Positions 8,966 to 17,028 of a stretch of 64,000 bases of DNA are shown here, in pieces; the stretch's first letter is position 1; each line of letters begins with the position of its first letter. The translations under genes and the position numbers were made by a program. Under the pieces are notes generated by a model. The model saw only the letters and a list, made by a program, of their open reading frames with translations, searched no databases and was not told the DNA's origin. This stretch comes from Streptococcus sp. 116-D4 (GTDB taxonomy: Bacteria; Bacillota; Bacilli; Lactobacillales; Streptococcaceae): positions 1,482,001 to 1,546,000 of the forward strand of contig NZ_AP021887.1 in the NCBI RefSeq assembly GCF_009731465.1. Direction: 5' to 3'.

Positions 8966-11179
8966 TTATTCTGAGTCTTTTGGTGTTTCTGCAGTTTCTT
9001 TCTTAGGTTTGTGGTCCTTGTGATGACGTGGGCGGTGAGGACGCTCTGATTTTTCATCTTTTTCATCACGTTCAGGTTTTGGCGGACGAGGAAGAAGAGC
9101 TTTCATAGAAGCATCTACACGTCCTTTTTCGTCAATTTTGATAACCTTAACATCGACTTCATCTCCGATTTCTACCAAGTCTTCAACACGATTAGTACGA
9201 GTCCAAGCCATTTCAGAGATATGAACAAGGGCATCTGTCTTGTCAAATAGGTTGACAAAGGCACCGAATTTCTCAATGCGAACAACCTTAGCATGGTAAA
9301 CTTCATCCACTTTGGCTTCACGAACCAAACTAGCAATGATTTCTTTGGCGCGGTCGATAGCATCTTGGTCGCTAGAGTAGATAGATACGTTTCCTTCTTC
9401 GTCGATATCAATCTTAACGCCTGTTTCAGCGATGATCTTATCGATTGTTTCTCCACCTTTACCGATGACAACCTTGATCTTATCAACATCAATCTTGATG
9501 GTATCAATTTTCGGAGCTGTTGGAGCCAATTCTGGACGAACTTCTGGAATAGTCGCTTCGATCACATCAAGAATTTCAAAACGCGCTTTCTTAGCTTGGG
9601 CAAGAGCTTCCGTTAAGATTTCTGCAGTAATCCCTTGGATCTTGATATCCATTTGAAGGGCTGTAATCCCGTCACGCGTACCTGCAACCTTAAAGTCCAT
9701 ATCTCCAAAGTGGTCTTCCAAACCTTGGATATCTGTCAAGACTGTGTAGTTGTTTCCATCTGAAATGAGACCCATCGCAATACCTGCTACTGGCGCCTTG
9801 ATTGGCACACCACCAGCCATAAGGGCAAGCGTTCCCGCACAGATAGAAGCCTGAGAGGAAGAACCGTTTGATTCCAAGACCTCAGCTACCAAACGGATAG
9901 CATATGGGAATTCTTCCAAGCTTGGCAAGACTTGAGCAAGGGCACGCTCACCAAGAGCACCGTGACCAATTTCACGACGACCAGGTGCACCGTAACGACC
10001 TGTTTCCCCTACAGAGTATTGTGGGAAGTTATAGTGGTGCATAAAGCGTTTCTTGTACTCTAGATCCAAACCATCGATGATTTGAGTTTCTCCCATTGGC
10101 GCCAAGGTCAAGACTGAAAGAGCCTGAGTTTGCCCACGAGTGAAGAGACCTGAACCGTGCACACGAGGAAGAAAGTCAACAGCTGCATCCAAAGGACGAA
10201 TTTCATCAACCTTACGACCATCTGGGCGAACCTTGTCTTCTGTAATCAAACGGCGTACTTCTGCGTGTTCCATTTGTTCCAAGATTTCAGCCACATCACG
10301 CATGATACGATCAAATTCTTCGTGGTCCGCATATTTTTCTTCGTAAACAGCAGTCACTTGGTCTTTAACTGCTTGAGTTGCAGCTTCACGAGCCAATTTT
10401 TCTTCTACTTGAACTGCTTTTTGGAGGTCACTGTTGTAGGCTGCGATGATTTCAGCCTGTAATTCAGCATCCACATGAAGCAATTCCACTTCTGCTTTTT
10501 CTTTACCAACTGCCGCAACGATTTCTTCTTGGAAGGCAATCAATTCTTTAACAGCTTCGTGACCTTTAAGAAGGGCTTCCAACATGATTTCTTCTGACAA
10601 TTCTTTGGCACCAGACTCTACCATGTTGATGGCGTGTTTAGTTCCTGCTACTGTCAATTCAAGGAGAGATTGCTCTGCCTGTTCTTGAGTAGGGTTGATA
10701 ATGATTTGACCATCCACATAACCCACTTGGACACCAGCGATTGGACCGTCAAATGGAATATCTGAAATGGAAAGTGCCAAGGATGAACCAAACATAGCAG
10801 CCATTGGTGCAGAAGCATTTTCATCATAAGAAAGTACTGTGTTGATGACTTGCACTTCGTTACGGAAACCTTCCGCAAACATAGGACGGATTGGACGGTC
10901 AATCAAACGCGCTGTCAAAGTCGCATCCGTTGAAGGACGTCCTTCACGTTTCATAAAGCCACCAGGAAATTTCCCAGCCGCATACATTTTTTCTTCGTAG
11001 TTGACTTGGAGAGGGAAGAAATCCCCAGTTGCCATCTTCTTAGACATAACGGCAGCAGTCAAGACAGTTGACTCACCGTATCGCACGACAACAGAGCCAT
11101 TTGCTTGCTTAGCAACCTGACCAGTCTCTACAATTAACTCACGACCCGCAAAAGTCGTTTGAAATACTTGTTTTGTCAT
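8966..11179 (-). CDS. pnp: Polyribonucleotide nucleotidyltransferase (PNPase)
   Basis: 737 aa. Phosphorolytic 3'-5' RNase of mRNA decay. Two RNase PH domains joined by a helical domain, then KH ([20 protein letters not shown], about 560-580) and S1 ([18 protein letters not shown], about 625-645), ending in a basic, charged tail rich in R/K/E/H. Start chosen at MTKQVF (11179): it has AAAGGGG upstream, while the longer frame up to 11230 has no ribosome site and its extra 17 residues do not look like the family. Confidence 0.95.
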   Translation of the reverse strand: MTKQVFQTTFAGRELIVETGQVAKQANGSVVVRYGESTVLTAAVMSKKMATGDFFPLQVNYEEKMYAAGKFPGGFMKREGRPSTDATLTARLIDRPIRPMFAEGFRNEVQVINTVLSYDENASAPMAAMFGSSLALSISDIPFDGPIAGVQVGYVDGQIIINPTQEQAEQSLLELTVAGTKHAINMVESGAKELSEEIMLEALLKGHEAVKELIAFQEEIVAAVGKEKAEVELLHVDAELQAEIIAAYNSDLQKAVQVEEKLAREAATQAVKDQVTAVYEEKYADHEEFDRIMRDVAEILEQMEHAEVRRLITEDKVRPDGRKVDEIRPLDAAVDFLPRVHGSGLFTRGQTQALSVLTLAPMGETQIIDGLDLEYKKRFMHHYNFPQYSVGETGRYGAPGRREIGHGALGERALAQVLPSLEEFPYAIRLVAEVLESNGSSSQASICAGTLALMAGGVPIKAPVAGIAMGLISDGNNYTVLTDIQGLEDHFGDMDFKVAGTRDGITALQMDIKIQGITAEILTEALAQAKKARFEILDVIEATIPEVRPELAPTAPKIDTIKIDVDKIKVVIGKGGETIDKIIAETGVKIDIDEEGNVSIYSSDQDAIDRAKEIIASLVREAKVDEVYHAKVVRIEKFGAFVNLFDKTDALVHISEMAWTRTNRVEDLVEIGDEVDVKVIKIDEKGRVDASMKALLPRPPKPERDEKDEKSERPHRPRHHKDHKPKKETAETPKDSE

Positions 11180-11348
11180 GTTAATCCCCTTTGGATTGAT
11201 GAAATTATACGCCTTGCCTACAAAGATCAAGATACTAAGGGCTCAAAAGCAAAGTAAAAATAGGAAACTGACGAAGTCTTCGATGAAGATAAGACAGTTT
11301 ATCTTTTTTACACAGCTTTTCGGCCGGGTTCAATTACTCAAGATACAA

Positions 11349-11614
11349 ATCATTAGAAAGGTTTGATACTAAAGTATCTAAACCTTTCACGCTAATCGCT
11401 ATCAGGCGATTAGCTAAATGCTTTACTAACTCTCTCGTCAAATAATATCGATTTGACTCGATCGTGTCGCTCTTTCCTACCGTTAATCATCAGAAAAGTT
11501 TGATGCTAAAGTATCTAAACCTTTCACGCTAATCGCTATCAGGCGATTAGCTAAATGCTTTACTAACTCTCTCGTCAAATAATATCGATTTGACTCGATC
11601 GTGTCGCTCTTTCC
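11349..11614. repeat. Two tandem copies of a 137-bp hairpin-rich unit
   Basis: Copies share 129 bp (11349-11477 and 11486-11614) with only three substitutions, all in the first hairpin. Each unit has three hairpins: AAGGTTT-GATACT..AGTATC-AAACCTT; GCTAATCG-CTATCAGG-CGATTAGC; and GTCAAAT-AATATCG-ATTTGAC. Read on the minus strand, the third (11421-11470, 11558-11607) has the same flanks CGACA and GTTAGTAAAG as the array at 54.4-54.9 kb. Confidence 0.85.
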
Positions 11615-11763
11615 CAAAATCAGTAAGAGTCGTTTAGGAAAAATTGCTATCAAAAAATCGAGAATTAGAAGATCCTAAAAACCTAAATACCCTCATCTTT
11701 GTATCAAGTACGTACAGAGTCTATTTTATCATATTTTTCTTAAAAAGTGCGGTCTTTATCATT

Positions 11764-11802
11764 AAAAAGGAACCATTCCCCTCACCTGAGAAGAATGGTT
11801 TG
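11764..11802 (-). terminator. Terminator after metF
   Basis: AACCATTC / GAATGGTT stem with 14-base loop, followed on the minus strand by CCTTTTT. Confidence 0.75.
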
Positions 11803-11809
11803 CTTTTTA

Positions 11810-12676
11810 TTATCCTAGAGACTGATGATTAAACAAGGCATGGGTTGCTTGGTGGATGTATTTGGCTGTTTCAGCACTATTCATAGTGTAGAGATGCACA
11901 CCGGCAACATCCTGAGTTACCAAGTCCACTATTTGGTCCACTGCATAGGCAAGTCCTGCTGCTCTGAGCGACTCAGGGTCATGCTCATACTTGTCTAAGA
12001 TGGCTTTAAATTTACGTGGAAGATGGATATTCTCACAAGTCTTCAAGAGACGAAGAGCTTGGTTACGGTTAAGGATTGGCATAATTCCGGCGTGAATGGG
12101 AACATCAATCCCAGCCAATATGCACTTGTCTTGGAAATCATAGAAGCGCTCATTGTCAAAGAAAAGTTGGGTTACAAGGCTTGAGCAGCCTGCATCCACT
12201 TTCTTCTTAAGATTTTGAATATCTGAAATCTGATTTGGCGAATCTGGATGCCCTTCTGGATAGCAAGCTCCAATAATATCAAAGTGAGGAGCTTGCTCCC
12301 TGATGAACTCAATCAAGTCAGTTGCGTAGCGAAAATCCTTTTGCGGTTCCACATCTGGAATAATATCCCCACGAAGAGCCAAGATTTTCTGCACCCCAAC
12401 CTTGTCCAAGTCAGCAATCGTTTCAGCAACCTTGTCCTTAGTCAAATAGATAGCTGGCAAGTGAGCAATGGTTGGAATCTCCAAGTCATTTTGGATAAAA
12501 TCAGCCAAACGAACCGTTGTTTCCTTGATATTAAATTTATTATTGCTGGCGGTCACACTGATAAAGTGTGGCGCCAAGTCCTGCATATCTTTCAGGGCTG
12601 CAATAATTTTGTCATTGCCTACTGCTGGGTTTGGAGGGAAAACTTCAAATGAGAGGGACGGTGTTTGACGTGACAT
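11810..12676 (-). CDS. metF: Methylenetetrahydrofolate reductase
   Basis: 288 aa. Reduces 5,10-methylene-THF to 5-methyl-THF, the methyl donor for MetE. Family features: LSFEVFPPNPAVGN at the start of the barrel, SVTASNN, ILALRGDIIPD and GACYPEGHPDSPN. Start: ATG at 12676 (MSRQ) is 8 bases from AGGA; the earlier in-frame ATG at 12682 is too close. It follows metE by about 100 bp on the same strand and is probably cotranscribed. Confidence 0.92.
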   Translation of the reverse strand: MSRQTPSLSFEVFPPNPAVGNDKIIAALKDMQDLAPHFISVTASNNKFNIKETTVRLADFIQNDLEIPTIAHLPAIYLTKDKVAETIADLDKVGVQKILALRGDIIPDVEPQKDFRYATDLIEFIREQAPHFDIIGACYPEGHPDSPNQISDIQNLKKKVDAGCSSLVTQLFFDNERFYDFQDKCILAGIDVPIHAGIMPILNRNQALRLLKTCENIHLPRKFKAILDKYEHDPESLRAAGLAYAVDQIVDLVTQDVAGVHLYTMNSAETAKYIHQATHALFNHQSLG

Positions 12677-12778
12677 AGTCATTATCCTTTTCTAGTTGAT
12701 TTTTTTGTTAGCTTGACTTTTAGAGCCCAAGTAGAACAGGTAGATTAACCAAATAGCGCTTCTTGAGAAATCCTTATC

Positions 12779-15028
12779 TTACAATTTCTCACGCGCAGCT
12801 TTAGCTGCTTCAACAAGGCGAATCAAGCTTTCTTTTGTTTCTGGAATACCACGTGTTTTCAAACCACAGTCTGGGTTGATCCAAACTTTCTTGCTTGGCA
12901 CTTTAGCAAGGATGGCTTCGATTGTGTGGTCAATTTCGCCTTCATTAGGCACACGAGGTGAGTGGATATCGTAAACCCCAGGTCCCACTTCTGTTTGGAA
13001 GTTTTTAGCTTTGAGTTCGTCCAAGATTTCAAGGTTTGAACGGCTAGCTTCAAAGGAAATAACATCTGCATCCATGTTGTCGATAGCTGGGATGATATCT
13101 GTAAATTCTGAGTAACACATGTGAGTGTGGATTTGAGTATCTGGCGCTACTGTTGAGTGTACCAAGCGGAAGGCAGGAATTGCCCAGTCAAGATAGTCTT
13201 CGTACCAGTCGCTACGACGGAGTGGCAATTTCTCACGAAGAGCAGCTTCGTCGATTTGGATGATTTTCACACCAGCAGCTTCAAGGTCAAGCACTTCATC
13301 CTTGATAGCAAGGGCAATTTGAAGAGTAGAATCCTTGATAGAAATGTCTTCACGTGGGAATGACCAGTTGAGGATGGTAACAGGTCCAGTCAACATACCT
13401 TTAACAGGTTTGTTTGTACGGCTTTGTGCATAGCTAGACCATTTAACAGTGATAGGGTTAAGACGAGTCACATCACCCCAGATGATTGGTGGTTTCACCC
13501 CACGCATACCGTATGATTGTACCCAACCATTTTTAGAGAAGAGGTAACCTGACAAGTTTTGACCGAAGTACTCAACCATGTCATTACGCTCAAATTCACC
13601 GTGAACAAGGACATCAAAGTCGATATCTTCTTGCCATTTGATCCATTCATCGATGGTTTCAGCAAGGAAAGCATCATATTCTTCTTGTGACAATTCACCC
13701 TTACGGAAGGCCAAACGTTTCGCACGAACTTCCTTAGTTTGAGGGAATGAACCGATGGTTGTTGTTGGAAGAGCTGGAAGTTTGAAGGCTTCTTCTTGGA
13801 TAGCTTCACGTTCAGCAAAGGCTGGCAAACGAGTGTAGTCTGCATCTGTCAATCCTGCGATACGAGCACGAAGTTCCGCATTTTCACCAACACGTTCAGT
13901 CGCAAAGAGTTCTTTGTTTGCTGCAAGAGCTTGTTCACCTTGACCGTTGCGGATAGCATCCAAATCACGGATCTCATCCAATTTTTCAACTGCAAATGCA
14001 AAGTGGTTCAAGATAGCTGGTTCAAATTCTTCATTAGCAGTTGTAAATGGCACATGAAGAAGTGAGCATGAGCTTGTCAAGACGATGTTCTCAGCTGGGA
14101 TTTGCTCAAGAACCGCCAAGCTCTTTTCGTAGTTGTTGCGCCAGATATTCTTACCATTGACAATACCTGCATAAAGAGTTTTGTCGGCTGGGAAGCCACC
14201 TTTGACCAATTCAAGCGTTTTCTTACCTTCAACGAAGTCAAGAGCGATAGCATCTACTGGCAATTTGATAAGGTCAGCGTAAACGTCACGAACGTCACCG
14301 AAGTATGTTTGAAGCAAAACTTCAAGACCTTTTTTGTCCGCCAACAATTTGTTGTAAATGTTCAAGAAGAGTGCTTTTTCTTCTTCTGTCAAGTCTTTGA
14401 CAAGAGCAGCTTCGTCGAGTTGGATACGAGTTGCACCAAGTTCAGACAATTTTGCAAAAACGTCTTGGTAAGCAGCTACTAAGCTATCTACGAAGTCTTC
14501 TGCTTTCACGCCTTCTTCATAGTCTGATAATTGAAGGAAAGTGAATGGACCTACAAGGACAGGACGAGTGTTTAAACCAAGTTCTTTTGCTTCTTGGAAC
14601 TCATCAAAAATCTTGTGACCAGCCAATTTTACTTGAGTGTCTTTTTCAAATTTTGGAACGATATAGTGGTAGTTGGTGTTGAACCATTTCTTCATTGGAA
14701 GGGCACGAACATCCCCTTTTTCTCCTTGGTAACCACGTCCCAAAGCAAAATAACGTTCAAGATCAGATAATTCTAAGTTTTGTACTGATGCAGGAACTAC
14801 GTTGAAAAGGAAAGCAGCATCTAGGAAATTGTCATAGTGAGAAAAGTCATTTGATGGGATTTCAGTGATGCCTTTTTCTTTGACGATGTTCCAGTGTTTA
14901 GCGCGCAATTCTTTAGCTGCTGCAAGCAGTTCTTCTTCTGAGATTTCTTTTCTAAAGTATTTTTCAGTTGTAAATTTTAATTCGCGGAATTCACCCAAAC
15001 GAGGGAAACCGATAATTGTAGTTGACAT
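12779..15028 (-). CDS. metE: Cobalamin-independent methionine synthase
   Basis: 749 aa. Transfers a methyl group from 5-methyl-THF-polyglutamate to homocysteine. Two barrel halves; zinc ligands seen in HTHMCYSEF and in [10 protein letters not shown] near the C-terminus. Start chosen at [12 protein letters not shown] (15028), with GGAGGA 8 bases upstream; the frame is open a further 48 codons but that part is not MetE-like and covers the promoter. Paired with metF, with a MetR/MtaR-type box upstream. Confidence 0.95.
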   Translation of the reverse strand: MSTTIIGFPRLGEFRELKFTTEKYFRKEISEEELLAAAKELRAKHWNIVKEKGITEIPSNDFSHYDNFLDAAFLFNVVPASVQNLELSDLERYFALGRGYQGEKGDVRALPMKKWFNTNYHYIVPKFEKDTQVKLAGHKIFDEFQEAKELGLNTRPVLVGPFTFLQLSDYEEGVKAEDFVDSLVAAYQDVFAKLSELGATRIQLDEAALVKDLTEEEKALFLNIYNKLLADKKGLEVLLQTYFGDVRDVYADLIKLPVDAIALDFVEGKKTLELVKGGFPADKTLYAGIVNGKNIWRNNYEKSLAVLEQIPAENIVLTSSCSLLHVPFTTANEEFEPAILNHFAFAVEKLDEIRDLDAIRNGQGEQALAANKELFATERVGENAELRARIAGLTDADYTRLPAFAEREAIQEEAFKLPALPTTTIGSFPQTKEVRAKRLAFRKGELSQEEYDAFLAETIDEWIKWQEDIDFDVLVHGEFERNDMVEYFGQNLSGYLFSKNGWVQSYGMRGVKPPIIWGDVTRLNPITVKWSSYAQSRTNKPVKGMLTGPVTILNWSFPREDISIKDSTLQIALAIKDEVLDLEAAGVKIIQIDEAALREKLPLRRSDWYEDYLDWAIPAFRLVHSTVAPDTQIHTHMCYSEFTDIIPAIDNMDADVISFEASRSNLEILDELKAKNFQTEVGPGVYDIHSPRVPNEGEIDHTIEAILAKVPSKKVWINPDCGLKTRGIPETKESLIRLVEAAKAAREKL

Positions 15029-15110
15029 GATGTGTCCTCCAAAATTTGTTGTTGAAACTATCTTAACAGAAAAGAAATCATCTGTATAATTGTAAAAAAT
15101 TAGGCTTTGA

Positions 15111-15127
15111 TATAGTTTGAAACTATA
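15111..15127 (-). promoter_or_regulatory. MetR/MtaR-type regulatory box upstream of metE
   Basis: Perfect palindrome-like site TATAGTTTGAAACTATA, 83-99 bases before the metE start. It matches the streptococcal LysR-type methionine regulator box as I know it. A second imperfect TATAG...CTATA pair at about 15181-15202 could be a half-conserved site. Confidence 0.7.
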
Positions 15128-15272
15128 TCTCCGTTTTAGACAAAAGAAAAAGACCTGAGAAAAATGCCTCAAATCCTTTGTATAGCTTGTTTTTTAACTA
15201 TATTTCAGTTAGACTAACTAAACACGTTATTAGTAATTCTTATAAGTGACTATGGCTTGTTATTAGAAAAGA

Positions 15273-15635
15273 CTATAGCTCAATCCCCTTCTCTCGGAGA
15301 TTAGCCAGACACTCCTCAAAGTAGGCAGCATCATGCTCCTTGTAAATAGGGCTCGTCAAAGTCTCCTCAGGTAAATCCTCATAAGAAGGACAAATCTTAC
15401 CACGGTAGTTTTTGTCCAGCCACTCTGGACTGACATTGTAGCCACGGTCAGCCATCTCCTCCATGATCAAGCGATGATAGGCGTAGAGACGATAGGGCGA
15501 GTGGGTAAAGACATAGTCCACCGTCGCATGCTTTCTGCCCCAGCCATTCCCACGCAGAGCGCAGCACTCTCGATGTTGCCCCAAGAGCTGGGGACGCGGA
15601 AGTTGTGAAATCAAAGCTTCATGCCAAAGTCTCAT
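15273..15635 (-). CDS. Pyrimidine-dimer DNA glycosylase-like protein (TIGR02328 type)
   Basis: 120 aa. The N-terminus (MRLWHEALISQLPRPQLLGQ, then RECCALRGNGWGRKHATVDYVF) is the T4 endonuclease V-like fold found in TIGR02328/Pyr_excise proteins; an R/H-rich pocket is retained. Activity in streptococci is not established to my knowledge. Start overlaps the end of the DUF1722 gene by 17 bases, so the two form a unit, possibly for handling UV or other DNA damage. Confidence 0.65.
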   Translation of the reverse strand: MRLWHEALISQLPRPQLLGQHRECCALRGNGWGRKHATVDYVFTHSPYRLYAYHRLIMEEMADRGYNVSPEWLDKNYRGKICPSYEDLPEETLTSPIYKEHDAAYFEECLANLREKGIEL

Positions 15636-16023
15636 GGGAGTCTCCTTTCAGTAAAGTCGAATGTTGCAAATAGCTATTTGGGTAACGTTCAAGCAACTCT
15701 CTCGTCTTAACAATCAAGTCTTCCTTGGAAGCTTGACCAAAGCGATAGCGATCCAGCAAGAGCATATAATCTTTGCGCTCATCAAGGCTGGCTTGCTTTT
15801 TAAAATAGCCCCAAATATGCTGAAAGGCATTGCAAACCTGACCTCTATGCTCAGGAATTTGGCAGGCACGGTCAATCAGTTCCTGAACATGACTTACCTC
15901 TACCACTTCTTGCTTGAGATACTGACGAATATCCTTGTAAATATTGCTGGAATGGCTCAAAACAAGGTATTTATTTTCCGCCCAGAGTTGCTGACAAAGG
16001 GCACGTTGGTTGTTATTTTCCAT
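15619..16023 (-). CDS. DUF1722 (YbgA-like) protein
   Basis: 134 aa, one DUF1722 domain (HRGQVCNAFQHIWGYFKK, then DRYRFGQASKEDLIVKTREL and a PNSYLQHSTLL end). In other bacteria this domain is found next to or fused with photolyase-related genes; its biochemical role is unknown. Here it overlaps a dimer-glycosylase-like gene, which supports a DNA-repair link by context only. Ribosome site AGGAG lies just after the stop of the truncated hsdR. Confidence 0.65.
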   Translation of the reverse strand: MENNNQRALCQQLWAENKYLVLSHSSNIYKDIRQYLKQEVVEVSHVQELIDRACQIPEHRGQVCNAFQHIWGYFKKQASLDERKDYMLLLDRYRFGQASKEDLIVKTRELLERYPNSYLQHSTLLKGDSHETLA

Positions 16024-16048
16024 ATTTCTCCTAACTTTCTACTAGTTT

Positions 16049-16894
16049 CTAGGAAATCATGAAAAGCAGGCGTTCTTTTTGATACAAAGAAGATAGAAAA
16101 GTATTACAGGGAGTTTCGGGCTGTAAGTTTGTTGTAAATTCTGGTTGAGATTTGAGAGCAAAACGCTTCACATCCTCAAGAACGAAATCAATTTGTTCCT
16201 CTCTTAAATGTACAATTGAATGCAGAAAATCTACTTCTCTTTCTTCCTTGAAAGCATTAAATTTAGTTTTTGAATAAGCATTTGAACCATAGTAAGAATC
16301 CTGTTTTTGTTGACCTTGGCCACTGATATAAGGTAAATTATCTGATAAAGCTATCAATTGAGTAATATTGTTGAAACGACGAAACTTACGGTTTTCAAAA
16401 CGGTATCTGGTTCTGTCCTGCTCTGACTGAATTCCAGTTTTGCCATCACGAATCGCATTGGGCTGTTTCACTTCGATATAAAAAAGAGGCAGACCATTGA
16501 CAAAAATAACGATATCCGGACGAAATTCATCTTGTCCATTTTGACAAGTGACTTCAAGCGCCAGATGGAAGGTATTGGCTTCAGGATTTTCCCAATCGAT
16601 ATAAACAGCACCTTCTTGTCCCTGTATCCTTTTAAAAAAGGAACGCCCCAAATCATTTTGATCCAGTTCCAGCTTGATATCGACCAATTCTCCCTCAAAA
16701 TCTTTATCTGTTAAATAGTTATTAAATGTTAAAAATTTCTCCTTAAAAACAGATACGAGTATATTGGTACCTGGATCTCTTTCTGCAATTTCTTTACTAT
16801 TACGAGAAAGATAGGTATAGCCCATACGCATGAGACGCAGAGCTCCTGGAATCTGAACCCTGATTAGCTCAGAAAAATCTTTTCTCTTTGCCAT
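16049..16894 (-). pseudogene. hsdR: Truncated orphan type I restriction subunit HsdR (nuclease domain only)
   Basis: 281 aa matching only the N-terminal domain of HsdR, which is normally about 1000 aa. The PD-(D/E)xK site is intact: D127 in RPDIVIF, E141 and K143 in YIEVKQPN. The frame ends at LLFMIS, where full proteins continue into the translocase motor. No hsdM or hsdS is present in the window. It still has a good start (AAGGAAG, ATG 16894). Probably a decay product; a free nuclease domain with some function cannot be excluded. Confidence 0.75.
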
Positions 16895-17028
16895 AAAAAC
16901 TTCCTTTTGCTAGTCAGAACTGTCTATTTTTACTAACAATATCTTTCAGACTATCTCTCCAATTTATCGAATTCTTAATTTTCTATTATTATATCACATT
17001 CCAAGTGGAAATAACTTCTTCTCTCTCC

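Larger units (their letters stand above)
11180..11809. other. 630-bp intergenic region between pnp and metF
   Basis: No convincing gene. It holds a small inverted repeat near 11264-11301, the 137-bp tandem repeat described separately (11349-11614), and the metF terminator at the right end. Short open frames here lack ribosome sites and are driven by the repeats. Confidence 0.7.

Noticed and set aside
14102..14482. Plus-strand frame of 126 codons inside metE
   Set aside because: Antisense shadow of a well-supported gene; no ribosome site.
15029..15272. Riboswitch (SAM or T-box) before metE
   Set aside because: No S-box or T-box motif seen; the palindromic TATAGTTTGAAACTATA box explains regulation better.
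15619..16894. HsdR fragment and DUF1722 gene as one frameshifted gene
   Set aside because: DUF1722 has its own AGGAG and start, and its sequence does not continue HsdR.
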